NCBI RefSeq assembly: GCF_000972845.2
Contig: NC_040032.1
Coordinates: forward strand, 10,576,334-10,640,333
From: Larimichthys crocea
Taxonomy: Eukaryota > Chordata > Actinopteri > Sciaenidae
Reading direction: 5' to 3'
Length of the DNA: 64,000 nt
Below the pieces are notes generated by a model. That model saw only the letters and a list, made by a program, of their open reading frames with translations. It was not told the DNA's origin and ran no database searches. How positions within the stretch are numbered: the first letter of the stretch is position 1; every line of letters begins with the position of its first letter. Of this stretch, positions 1-12,523 are shown piece by piece. A program made the position numbers and the translations under genes.

Positions 1-506
1 TACTGCACTTTTATTTCCTGCGAGCCCCCCTGGCTATGTTGAGTTTATCAAACTACCTATGACAAAAAGTACCAGGCGAGTCATTACGAAGCAAGCTCTA
101 ATTTCAAAAGGTTAGGCTTTGTCGTCTCCCTTTTTGCAAACACTCAGAATGTTCACTTTGGGAAAGTGCAGTGCGCCACTTTTTCCTCAAGCAAATTAGT
201 TGAAGTTAACAATCGTTCACAGTTTAACAAATTGCAGGTGATGTAGCACAACTTTGTGTTGGTTTCCTGCAAAGACTGATGATGTTACACGGCCGTCTGG
301 ATGCCTCCTCCGCCCCCGTCACTTTCCTTTCACTGTGTGGAAACAGCCGGCGGTACATTCGCAGAGCACACATGTGATAGAAGACACAAATGTCATCTGA
401 CTTATAAAACTAAATGCATTTAAGGCTGATAAAATAGATAGGAAAAAAAAAACTTTGTGAGAATTGTGGATTGTTGTGCTTAAGAAAGCTGGAAAGTGAC
501 AAACAA
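1..506. other. Unassigned AT-rich sequence
   Basis: No coding exon, RNA gene or recognisable full-length repeat. The last 90 bases or so (roughly 420-506) have an A-run and may be the degraded upstream part of the LINE tail that follows. Confidence 0.5.
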
Positions 507-548
507 TTTCCCTGCAGGGATTAATAAAGTATTTCTGATTCTGATTCC
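507..548 (+). repeat. LINE 3' tail with short ATTCTG repeat
   Basis: The segment reads CCCTGCAGGGATTAATAAAG, then ATTTCTGATTCTGATTC. A GGGAT(C/T)AATAAAG block running into TTCTGATTCTGATTC is the recognisable end of a non-LTR retrotransposon widespread in fish. Only the tail is present, as expected for 5'-truncated copies. The clade is not assigned. Confidence 0.65.
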
Positions 549-2588
549 AAACGGAAAAGCATCCCGAGACTCATCCAAAACGGAAACGTGTTCCTTATCC
601 ATGTCTATTTTAAATGCAAAATTGTCTCTCTGTCTCTTCGATTATCCACAAATTCAGTCAGTACATTAAAAAATGACTTTTCAACTTGTTCCTGAAAAAC
701 TACATCACTTATAACAAAGATCTTTAATTCTTAGTTATTAAACAGCATTATATCTTAATGATATTCTTTGTGGTGTGGTCAGTGAACAAGAATATGATCT
801 GAAGACATCTTATTAAATCTATATGCAAATATCAGACCACGGGAATGTTTCTAAGGCTCCAAGAATTCACTGAACAAGAGCGCTTGGCGTCTGTGGTTTG
901 CGTGTTAATAAAAGTAGCGAGTGTAAACTACGGCACGAAACATTTGTTGTGTAGGCCTCAGTGTCAGATTCCAGTAGCAATGTTAGATCACACACAGTGT
1001 TTTGCCCATATGCTGTTGTATATCAGCCATTGTCTTCCAGCCATGTTGGCTTATACCACCAGCATAGAGGAAGGACTTCAGATTTTGGAAGCGTAATAGA
1101 CTCATTTGGAGGCGTGCCTATGCAAAAAGGAGGAAATAGAGACTGCAGGATCTCTGCCGACAGTAGAGTCAGCTGGTGAGATATCAGAAGTTTTCCACGT
1201 GCTCCAAGTCTTCTGCTTTCTCTTGGTGGAATGCTAAATGACTCGGGTATAATAACAAGAGCACGTTTCTAATGAGCTCCATGAACCAAGCCTCCTACAA
1301 GTGCATGCAGTGGAATTAGTGCCGATCCCGCATGGTGGCAAAATGCAGCGAAGAGGCTTCCCCGCAATCGTCTTCTGTTTACAGCAATTAGACTAACGCC
1401 ACAGAACTAATGTGGTAATGATTCATTGAGGGTAAAATGCAACATGTGGCGCCTTTAAGAGGCTCTAAATAGGGAGAGGTGATGCGTGGTGGTTTGAGGA
1501 GCAGCAGGATTTCTCAGCCACACTGACCTCCGGCAGAGATGAATGAACAAGCATCTGTGTGCAGAGCAGGTGACGGGTCCTCCAGCTTGATAACGCCAGT
1601 GGCCAGGTGATTAAAAACACAGCTCCCCTGCCACCGGGCTGCTGGTGGATGCTACTGGAGGCCTGGGGACACGTCACTCTTCACGTTGGCACAGCCAAGG
1701 TGTTGCACCCAGCAATTAATTAGAAAATGGAATCAAGAGGCTGCCCAAAGAGGAACAGGATGCCTTCTCTTGGTGTTTATTCAACGTCTGGGCCCAACTG
1801 ATGTGATTTGTATTTCTCTGTAATAATTTTTCCTTCCATTGTCAACCGTCATTGTGCTGGTAAATGTGCTCCGTTCACAGACAGAGAAGCAGATACAGGG
1901 GCAGAAGTGCAACAATGTGTCGTTATCTGCAGGGCACAAGAACACGATGGTATAGTAAAGAATTGTTATGCTACCGTGCATTGTCATCTGTCAGAATATG
2001 AATTATACATTTATGGCAATTCTCCAGTCAGACAATGCAATGGTGTCATGTGTTGGGGATCTTTTAGCTCCAAGTTTTTCTCATGAGAATGAGAAAAATA
2101 TTTCAAGAAACTGGGTTTGAAGGGTCAGGACAATCCAACACAAGAAGTTTTTCGAAGTAGGGTTAGCAGCAGCATCCTGTTTTTCTCCTGGGATTCCTCC
2201 CTACTCTCAGCTACTAGTGAAAGATGTATTAAGGTAGCAATAACACAGGGGAGAAATGCTTCATTACATGTCCTGCCTTTGGAATTAAAAAGTGATAGCA
2301 CACATGTAATACTACAGGAAAAAAAAGTGGTGTGTATATACATTAAACTGCTGAATGTATGCAGCATTAGAATTAGAAATTCTTGCATTGTAGCTTCACT
2401 TACAACTGTCTTTTAAATGGCATGAACAGTTCAAAGCTGAAATTTCACTATTTGTATAACGCGATAGGAATAATGAGGATGAGTGGATTGGGTTAAGAAA
2501 AGGAGTTGGACCACAGACAAGACTTGGTGGAGCACGAGGCTCTGCTCGCTTTCCTCTGTGGGCTACATGTGCTCACCCGTGTTGGCAG
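549..2588. other. Repeat-poor non-coding stretch
   Basis: No exon or repeat recognised. The block 1450-1740 is less AT-rich and more complex than its surroundings, ends in a homeodomain-type AATTAATTAG stretch near 1710-1730, and is a candidate conserved non-coding element. Open frames here have no family resemblance. Confidence 0.5.
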
Positions 2589-2885
2589 GGAAGGAGCTCA
2601 GATATCTGGAAGGAGCTGCTCCTTTAAATTGAAAGATGTCAGCTGAGGTGGTTCAGCGTCAGATTTGGAGGCCTTTTTGACACTTCCCTGTGGATGTGTT
2701 CCAGGCACTCCCCGCTGCAAGGAGGCCCTGGAGCAGACCCAGAACCCGCTGGAGGGATAATATAATATCCCATCTGGTCTGGGAATGCCTTTGGATGCCC
2801 CAAGATGGAGAGCATGTGTAGGAGACAGTGATGTTTGGTGTACCTGCTTGATAAACAGTGGAACATGGATGGACAGAATGCATTC
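2589..2885 (+). mobile_element. RTE/Rex-like LINE fragment (3' end of the reverse transcriptase ORF plus tail)
   Basis: Read on the plus strand with frameshifts, the segment gives pieces such as VFQALPAARRPWSRPRTRWR and later HLVWECLWMPQ. These match the C-terminal end of fish RTE/Rex-type LINE ORFs, where a G-R-P-R-T-R-W-R-D core is followed by a LAWERLG-like stretch. The nucleotide sequence just upstream (GGAAGGAGCTCAG, then GAGCTGCTCCTTT) also fits that family. Stops and shifts make it non-functional. It ends in a degenerate ATGG-rich tail near 2865-2880, typical of the family. Strand is that of the original ORF, opposite to the IgLON gene. Confidence 0.75.
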
Positions 2886-5800
2886 ACCTTTCTATTTCTC
2901 CTGCTGACGCCAAACTTTTTACTGATTTGTTTTATTTCATGTATACCAAACAACACATTGTGTAGATATGTGTACTTTTTTTTATTTTTTATGTACAATG
3001 CATTAGTATATTGCATGCATCCTGTATACGCTTCAGGCCTTTTTTAATGACTTGTGTTTTGTGGTTTCATTTTCATGTACATAATAAATTGTTTTGGGAT
3101 TGTGGGTGTTATTTTGTATCATGTTATCTCCTAATTGTAGTTGGAGATGTTTTATTCTTCTTTCTTTTGTTTTGTTTTTCTATAGAACCTGATTTTTGTT
3201 CAGATGAATGTTTTAAGACCTTGAAGTAACTGCTTCTCTCTTTTCTACACATTCCCATCTTCGTTATTGCCTGTATTTTTTTCATATTTATTCGATAAAT
3301 GCATGCAAACAGCCACATGAGACTTTAGACAAGAGCTAAAGAGTGTTTTTACAATTCAAGCTTCAGCAGATATGGTTAGCACATTTGGTAGAAATTGCAC
3401 ACAGCCCCATTGGGGTTATTGCTTTCATGACTTAACACTGAAAATGCCACGATAAAAACCAAAATGTGATTTAAGTTGGATATGACCTAAAAGAACATGA
3501 AAAAAAGGAAGAAAAAAGAAGGCTGGAATTGTTTTAGAGAGCCTGAACCTTTGACATCTCCCAGCATCAAAGCCTCGGGCTCCTGTGCCAACATTCACCA
3601 AATCTATAATAGATGCTAACTCTTCTTTCATAACAGATTACTATGCATCTGAAACATCAAAGGAATCACTGTCAGTGAGTTTTTCCAATCTGCCATCTCG
3701 TCTTGGAACAATAGACATCAGTGACAGATATCTGGGTAACATTCACTGTTCTTGTCAGCGGTTATTGTTAATTCAGAGGCACGCCGAACTCCAGGAGAAG
3801 GAACAAGAGAGAGATCCAAACATTCCAACCTGGGAAGTGTGATAAAACACTCGGGTGATGGGGCGGGAGGTTCATCCTTTGGTGAGGTGGAAATAAACTA
3901 GGTTAGTTTTCTCACTGGCTGGTAGAATGCACAAGCGTTGACACCTTCCTTTAAACTTCCAAGCTCCGTCAGTTCAAAGGCAGCTTTTCATATGGGACCC
4001 ATTGCATCTCATGTTCCAGGATCCAGTCCAAAGTAATGACAGCGGCACTGAAGCGAAACCAAATGGCAGAGTATGATGCTCTGCAAAAACACATTACCTT
4101 GTGATCAACATGAGGAAATGGAGACCACACACATGCTGGCGGAGATAGCTAGGTCTTTAAATGCTTGTGTTTACAAGTCCAGACTTTCAGCCATGTGTTT
4201 TTTTTATTGATGAGCTGACTAGCAATTAGTCGCAGGGCTGGCCTCTTGTACATTTCCTGTACTTGTGGATTTCCACCCCCAGAGTATATATCCGTTGGAT
4301 ATCAGTTTTATATTATTTTATTTTTTATGGAACCTGCTGATATTAAATCGACCATAAAAAGTTCATATATTCAACCAAGTATAAAACCTGACAACATCAC
4401 AGTTGGAGAGTCCTTCAGAATATTCGTCCTTTGTCCATCTTCCTCCACATACAGCAGCTCATCTGAAAGCATTGGAAAATGTGTCTGTAAGCAGTCTATG
4501 TGTCGGCTGAGTATGCTGAAAAGAAGAAATTAAACATGAAAATTTACCATTTAGCAGAGGAGAAAAATCACAAAGTGGAGGGCGAAAGTCATAACTGCTG
4601 AAATCCATCCGCATTCAGTGCATACGGCACTACTAAATTTGAAATTAATATGGTCATAATCCGATGACAGGAGCTCCATTGTATCAGTAGCTCTCACTTA
4701 ACCTGTTCAGTCTACAATCCCACAGAACTCATCACCTTTTCCCAACGCAGCCCAGGGTCAGTGACAGTAGGTCTTTAATTGTGGTTGGAACGAAATGACG
4801 GCAGCTCATTATTCATTCGAACAAAGCCTCGCACATCACAACATTCTACATGTCGATAATTTCTGCCACACATTTTTCATCGACGGATGAATCAGATCAG
4901 TGCTTAGTGCAGAGCTCTTTCATCCAGAGCAGCACTGTAACCTAATGTGTTATCTCCCTCCGAGTTTTCATTTATGATACCAGATTCACTTGAAACAAAT
5001 CTGTATCTTTTCTACATCAGTGTGCTCTTGGTAGTACAATTTATGTGTATCAGTTGTAGAGTGTGTTCTCCAACACATTTGTCAGAACACGACGGCACAG
5101 TGATCACACTGATTCAGTTGAGAGGAGGATGATATTAGCCACACCTATTCATAAAGTATCCCTTATAATCTTTTATACGTGTTTTCTAGTCATGAAGTTA
5201 CTAACAGTGAGACGCCACTCCCCCACACAGTGCCATGTGCCACCAACTGCACGGGATGCTGTGCACCATTAATTTACAAAAAACAGAGCCCAGAGACTCA
5301 TAATCCAATTAAATCAAAGTAGCTCATGGAAATATGTTTTCAGTTAGTGCTCATGGCCGTCTCGTGTTCATACTGTACGATTTCTCTGTTTTTCTGATCT
5401 GTCATGCAAAATCTGTTCAAGATTATGTAAAACTGCAAAACATAAAATACACGGTTTACTTGCATCCATCAAGATCATCAGTGAGCTCACTGTGGTTCTG
5501 GGTGGCTGTCTCCATCGCCCACTGTTTCTGGGAAACTCCTTCAGTGTTAGAAACCCTCTGTTTTAAAAATGTTTTATGTAATTATAAAGCAAAAAGAACA
5601 TAAAAATCGAGGTCATAGAGGAAAGTTAATATCCTGACAACTAGAGGCATCCAAAATGCATTTATCTGCAGTAGCACTTCAGACAGGAGGACAAACAGAG
5701 TGGATGTGGGATCACAGAGTACTGAGTGCAGTAAAAACACAAATTAAAGTTTTATAGTTGAACTTGCAACCAGAGGACAACCGGAATAAGCTACTTCAGG

Positions 5801-8800
5801 TTTAGTTGAAGCAGGACAATGTTACGTGGTTCAGCTTTCTGCTCAGATTTCATCAGGTATGCCCGTCATTCCAAGTACAAGTATCTGTGGGAAAGCTTAG
5901 GCCTTACACTCTCTTACATTGTTATCATTAGGATTCTATGCAGGAAGAAGACCTACTTATAGTGACTGTTAAAAGTAGTATAAGGTCAATTTTGCATGGA
6001 AAAGAGTGCAGCATAGCTTATATTCACAACATGCCCATTCAGCCTACAAATGAAATGAGTGGCACTGGAAAATGAATATGCACTTTGCAAAGAGGCAGAG
6101 TAACCACTATCGAGATGGTACTTTCTCTCATTCCAAAGTGTCCAAAGTCTCTTCCACTCCACATCCTTGTCGGCTTCTTTTTTCACGCCTGCAGTCATGT
6201 TTTTTCACACAACAGACTTTAAGGTTTGCGCCAAATTAAAATGTAATGCATCCTGCAGTGTACCAAGAGACTATCTTTGCAGAGCACTTCAAATATATGC
6301 TGCAGATTTTTTCAAGCAGGTGGAGGCATGGTGCAGCAACAACAATTCAGACCAAAACATGTGTGTTTGATCTTTATTCTGTACCTTAACCACACCCTTG
6401 AAATGTATCTGTACCTGCAGTCTGGATGGATGATTGAGTTGACAGCTGTGTATAAAACTCGAGCTAGCTCACTATTTTAGTCTGTGCCACAGTTTTATAT
6501 TTTTTGAGAACCAAATTTTGGTCAATAGAGAAATGTATTCTGGATCTGACCCTATGTGCCTTCAGTGCACAATGTCTGCTGCCAGCAGGAGTTCTGTATC
6601 TATAATGACTTGGGAAACCACTTCATGGAATTCAGCAGGTGCAATAATTACAATGTGCGGCTATATATAACGGCCAGGGAAAGAAATTTTACAGCACTGC
6701 AGTAGTACACCATATACAATGTCGTTTCCTCATTATGTTCTAATCTTCACAGACAGCTGAAGAAATTCAAGAGTCCTTTCACAAACTTCAGACAAATACC
6801 TTTCTTGCCTCCACAATTACATAAAAAACTTGAGTGAACCCAGTGGATATATCCACCTCCTTCCACACTTTAAAGAATTGGAGTCTTTTCTTTTCAGAAT
6901 AAAAAAGAAAAAAAGCCGCAGTTCGGAACTGTCAGGTAACATGACAAGGAGAATTGAAGCAATTATAGGCCATCCCCCCCTTGTTAGGTATCTGATGTTA
7001 TCAGAGTGTGAGGTGATGCCCTTCTATTGTTCGCTTCCTGCTTCCTGAGCCTAGTATCAAAAAGGGCACTACTCATAATTTGTCACATGGAGGATGTCAC
7101 TGACAGGTCACAGAAGGACGAGCGGGATCATACATCCATCCAATACAACGAGAGAACATCAGCATATTCAGAAGATCAGGTTTAATCCCCTACAAGGAAT
7201 GAGTTTGGATTCACTGATGAGTTGTTTGCTCTTGTTACATCTCATAAAAGGTCATGCAAATGATCCTTCATGTAATTCAAGTCTCAATTCAATATTAAAA
7301 TACACACTTTTCAGGCTGTAATAGAAGCTTTACTCTTGGCATGCTAAGTACAACTGAAGTCCCAAAAATGGGGTGAATCAATGGGATGGGAATGAGATAT
7401 AACAGATAATATTACTTTTACATTCCACGCTCTTATCAGGACAGGCTTACAGTCAATTGTGGACAACCACAGATTTACAGAAAGTGTAATTCCTACAATG
7501 CATCAACATTCCAAGAAGCCGAAAATAAGACTTTGCAAAATGTCGGGGACTTAATGTTGAGCTCCGGACACATAGAAAGTATCAGATTCTTGTTTCAGCA
7601 AGCATTCTTCTCAATGGCTATAGGCAAAGAGGTATTAGGTTGTGTCTCAAAGCAGTGTGGCTCCTATTGCTATTACACTATTCAATTTCAAAAGCGCCAC
7701 TGCTACCATATAACTCAACTGTGGAAAGTTTAGAGCAGAAATATCAGAAAGCAATCACAAAGCATTTCCACTATCTGAGGTAAATTCACTGTGACGTTAC
7801 CGATTGGTTCCTGTACAACTATTTTGAAGTCTCAAGTTTGGCATTAGGTTTGTTGCTGATGGCTGTTATACTATGAGCATGAAGAAACGGTCTGCCTGGT
7901 CACAAACCTTCTCGCATTACTGCTAAACAGTACCCTGTGTTTGTGGTGGGGAAGTCACAAGGTAGCCACACACAAGCATGCCTTGCTCCATCATCTATGT
8001 TATTCTAAATTAGACCTTGAACTTCTAAAATGAACATGGAAAGGGACTTGAAACTAGTGACTGAGACCATAAACTCATTAGGAAACTGTTTATTGGGGTA
8101 ATAAATCAAGTGAGAAGTAGAGTAATTTCCACAAGACTCAATACAAATGGACTTATCGGTATATAAGGTATACCTACTTATTTTTCGGTCAGCACTGTAT
8201 ACTTCTAAATCCCCCTTGATGCCTCTGTGATATCACTCAGTAGTTTTCACTTTTTTCCATCCTGTCCAAGAAGGAAGGAATACTTCACTCAAAACGCATT
8301 ATAATGCCGTTGTCTTGCCTTCAAGCTGAATCCACACATACTTCGGTACAGCTTCTCATTAAGGAGTAAGTATGTACCATAAATGTGTTTACATGCACTT
8401 AAATAACCAGGTTACAGTCAACTTTCTCCAATAAGCTTATTTCTTAAAAGAGAGCTTGGTTTCTGTAATTAGTGTAGGGGATTAGGGAAACCTGATTTCC
8501 TCAGGCAGATTGCCAATGTATATCTACTTTTTGACCAAAGACTGGAGAGAAAGAAAGTAACATCCTTTAATTCAAAATACCTCGAACCAAAGACCGAATG
8601 AAATATCCTGTAGAAGTCTATTTGAGTTTGTTTCTGATCATTTGACTATTTGTTTAATTTCAGCACAATTGCCTGTCTATCTACCTGTCCTTGGATGTTG
8701 GTTTTCATACTGGAAAGTGATATGTTCAAAGTTTATTTCATTTTGTTATTACTTTTTATGACTAGAAATTAAAATATGAATAGAATAGCCGACAAAGACG

Positions 8801-9840
8801 AGGCAAGCCATTGCTGCATGGACTGAATAATTCTATTCATCTCTGTGATTATGTTTTCTGAATATGAATTCAATAATGTAACTCCGCAATCACCTTGTTT
8901 CTTTTAACCTTAGCTCACTGATATTTATTTTGGATGCTTATTTCATATCTTACTTAATGAGTTCATGCAATATATAACTTGATTTACTCAGCAGACGAGG
9001 CTAAATAAACATGCGTTCACAAGTGCTGTTGTTTCTTAGAATAAAGCAGCCATAATCAAGGCACAGACATGACAAGCAGATGTCTTCAATAACTGGCGAT
9101 TAGATATCCATGTTTTCAACGTAACAATGTGTGTTAAACACTGGCACTTCTGCAGTACTTGTAATTTTCCCTGTCTCAAATAAGGGCTGATACTGAAAAT
9201 TATTTTTATTCTCATAATTAGATTATTTTATTGCTCCATAAAATAACTGAAAAGTGTAAAAAAAAAGGCCCATCACAATCAAGAAGACATAAAGTACAAG
9301 TCAGAATAAAAGTGTTGTGTTTGTTTTCATTCATTCAGGAATGCTCGTGTCACTGGGGTTGGGGTAGGCTTATCCTCATTTATCTTGCTGGTCCAACAAC
9401 CCTCCAGTCACAAGCTTGCATCTCTAACCTTAATGCCTGAAATACAATGATGCATGTGTTGGAGTCTGAGCGATAGTAAAGCTCTTTATTCTGCACCTTA
9501 ACTGCAAACCTTGCTCGTATTGAATGACACAAATGCGATAATCTGCTACATGTTTGGGTATATGCTTAGGAAGATATTCAAATTGATAATGCCATTAAAG
9601 GTGCTGTATAAAATGTGGCCTGTACAGGAAACTGGGATCCCAAACCAACAATAGAAAGATTTACCTGGCCTGGCGTACCAAACTTGAAGTGATGACTCCT
9701 TAGAGGTATGTAAACACCAAAACTTGATCAGTGTATGTGTTAAGGCTGAATACTTTGTGCTCAGTTATAATAAAGAAAAAATGGGCCATTGCTTCTCTGC
9801 TTGGCTGTTTCCATTCAAAAGATAGATGTGGGTTAAGCCC
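2886..9840. other. Long AT-rich intronic stretch without recognisable genes
   Basis: I see no exon signature on either strand. Open frames are short and overlap on opposite strands without family motifs. A stretch at 7415-7485 loosely resembles a common fish repeat (a 'cttttatccaaagcgacttac' type line), too degraded to call. The rest is plain sequence with T-runs (for example 4199-4206) and scattered homopolymers. Confidence 0.5.
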
Positions 9841-9930
9841 CTGCAGTGGACTGGCTTCCTGTCCAGAGGGGTGTATGGCTAAGCTGCTTCACGCCTCAAA
9901 AACAGGAGATAATCTCCTTAGCAATGGGCC
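9841..9930 (+). repeat. Degraded fish interspersed repeat fragment
   Basis: The string GGACTGGCTTCCTGTCCAG, then a TAAGCTGCTTCACGCC block and an ACAGGAGATAA block, resembles a common fish repeat with a 'tggactggc.acctgtccagg' core. It lies inside a 171-codon open frame (9731-10246) that has no protein family resemblance and appears to be chance. The assignment is from memory and moderate at best. Confidence 0.4.
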
Positions 9931-12494
9931 CCATCAGCTCAAACAGGGCTTACTTTTAAGACTAAACAGACTGACTAACCACCAGATGAGTGTATCATTG
10001 TTCAATTTTGAGGCGCTTTCATCTCATCAAAACATCTCAGTAATATCAGGTGGAGTGATTAGGATGCTTACATATCCCAAAATTAGGCCTCGGGGTAAAA
10101 CAAGCTGCAGGATGAGACGTGAAAATGTCTCAGAGCAAATCATTAATAGTACACACAGTTCTGTTGAATGTAAGACATCAAAGAATTCATTTGAAAGAAA
10201 GCCAAAGGAAGCTGGTTTAACATCGCTGCGTGTGTTCATCGCGTGAACACGGCCATCATACAAACAGGAAAATGAAAACAGTGCAGCCCGGGCCAAACAG
10301 ACATCCAGCTCAGTAGGTGAGACATTGAAAGTGAAATCCCCACCAGCCTCTGGAAGGAAGTAGCACTTTTAAATGCATTACACAAGCAAAGCTTATAGGG
10401 CTTACTCTCCAATTTCAGTTATCCTAATGTTGTGGAATATTTCAAATGCCTCATTACTTGCATTTTGCGAGAAAGGGAGAAGCCTCTCTCTGCTCTATAA
10501 TGAGCCCTGAAGCTTATTAGACCAGTGTGCTTTGAATTGAAAGGACCAGTGCTCTTTTATTTTCTTCTTCTCTTTATGGCAGAAAGGCTCAGGCCCTAAT
10601 CAGAAAAACACAGGGCCACATCATTACACTTGACGAAACTAAAGAGGATAATCCTGTAGTCCATTTAAGGTATTTTATAATTTAATTAAGTTACTCTGGC
10701 CCTCTAACACTGGCATTCTGTTCGGCACAGACGCCATATGTTTCTCTCAAATGGATGCCCTCAAATGGACACATATATCAAAGAGCTCCCCACCGGAGTG
10801 AATGTGTAAAGGGTTGGCCATGCGGAGGCTCCCCATGGTCTGGACCCATGTAGGCAATGTGGCAGCCCTGCTGAGGAGGCTTAACACAGAGTTTCCATTC
10901 ACTACCTCCTTCGGATTAACTTGTTCATTTGTACCATAACTCTTGGCACCTTTAGAATGATAACTGGCAAACATCGAGTAGAATAAAGCAGAAGAATTTG
11001 TATATTTTAAGAAAATAACTATTCTTTAATCCAGTGTGGAACAAATTCCTGAATAAAGAAGTCTTGTTTCCTTGAGCACTCCAACTTGAACAGTTCGTAT
11101 TAGGATTCATGGCATTAGGACACTAAAAGGGCATCAAACTTTACAACCACTGTACCACGTGCACTGCATAATAATGTATATTACAAGGCCTAAGTGCTGA
11201 CGCTGAAAATTGAAGTTTGAATGTTACAATCTGAACACACGAGGATTCAAAACAAGGTGTCACATTCCTTGAATGCAAAAGTTGCTCACCTAGTGCTGAA
11301 ACTGTTTCTCCTACTCCATCTTTGGAGCCCTCCAAGACCAAATGTGAAATGTGTATGTGTGTGGTTCAGGGCTCTTTCTTCTTAGTTATGCAGCTTTTAT
11401 TTTTAGTAACATTAAGCAAACGTTTTCCTGGGTGCCACGATAACACATGAAACACATCTGACTGTGGAAACCCTGTACTGTTCCAACATGAACAATGAAC
11501 TGGTTGATTTACTCGATTTAAATGGATTACTGCTTTTATCCAAGAGATACTAGACGGTGTCTTTTTTTTATTTTTGTAGTGAAACTGTATGACAGTGTTA
11601 TATATTAGTTAAAGAAATTAATTCCTGATTAATATGGGTTATATCAATCATGCAGTCATGAACATTTCAATCTCTGATAAAGAAATGTTTCATCAACTCC
11701 AATTTGATTAATTTCAAGTCAGACTCCAAGACGGAGTTCACTTCACTGCAGAGAGATCTATAATTCAATGTGTTTATGGTTTCTATGAGATTCATCTTAG
11801 ATCAGTTAAAACAGAAAAAGGTTACAGCCTTCTCCTTGAACGGATAAGCACCACTTCGACCATTCTGAACTGTTATATACAGTGTTCTCTCCCTCTCGCC
11901 ATTATTTTAATAGGAAACTGAGCAGAGACTATAATATATTTATGTCATGGAGTGACACTTCCTGGAGTTGGTCCATTGACAATCAATTAGCGACTATGTG
12001 GGTTTGAATAGCTTTTTACCTGAGATATTAATCCAGACTCATTTCAGTTGAAGGCAAGCCATTCCAGCTGTGAATCAGAAAGCGTCCCCATATAAAATCA
12101 CTGTGGGTGTTGCCATAGTGTTGTAGGAGTTATTCCATTATTAAGCGATTAAAGAGCAGCACCAGACTTAACCCGAATGCTGAACTCGACTTGAAACAAA
12201 TGAAAGAGGAACACCTTAATAAAAACATAAAAAAAAAGATGACATGTAATATATGCACCAGGACAGATTTAGAATGGGCACCTGCGATTACAGTACAGTA
12301 TATACACAGGCACATATGTGGTATGTAGGCCTATGTTAGACCACTAGGCTATTGTCAGAGTTTCTGCTTTTGTTTTCGTCTGCTTTGGGGATGTGCACCT
12401 GAACTATATTTGGTCACTGCTCAGGATGATACTAAATCTAAGTTTCAGGTACTCTCAGGGGGATGGAATGCAACAACTTGTTTGCAGAGGCAAT
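9931..12494. other. Non-coding stretch, no repeat recognised
   Basis: Nothing coding. The interval 10480-10710 is complex, has homeodomain-like TTAATTAAG and little simple sequence, and could be conserved non-coding DNA. The remainder is ordinary AT-rich DNA with T-runs near 11563-11575. Confidence 0.45.
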
Positions 12495-12523
12495 ACTGAA
12501 TAAAAGTCTACTTCTACTTCTAT
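12495..12523 (+). repeat. Short LINE tail (AATAAA-like with CTTCTA repeats)
   Basis: CTGAATAAAAGTCTACTTCT, followed by ACTTCTA, is the kind of AATAAAGTCTACTTCTACTTC end that closes many 5'-truncated fish non-LTR retrotransposons. Only about 30 bp is present and the body is not recognisable. Confidence 0.45.

Noticed and set aside
7415..7485. Possible 'cttttatccaaagcgacttac' repeat
   Set aside because: Too diverged; only a few words fit.
9731..10246. Longest open frame in the window (171 codons, plus strand)
   Set aside because: No domain or family resemblance, no splice or promoter context, and it overlaps a repeat fragment and an opposing frame. Its length is within chance for 64 kb of AT-rich DNA.
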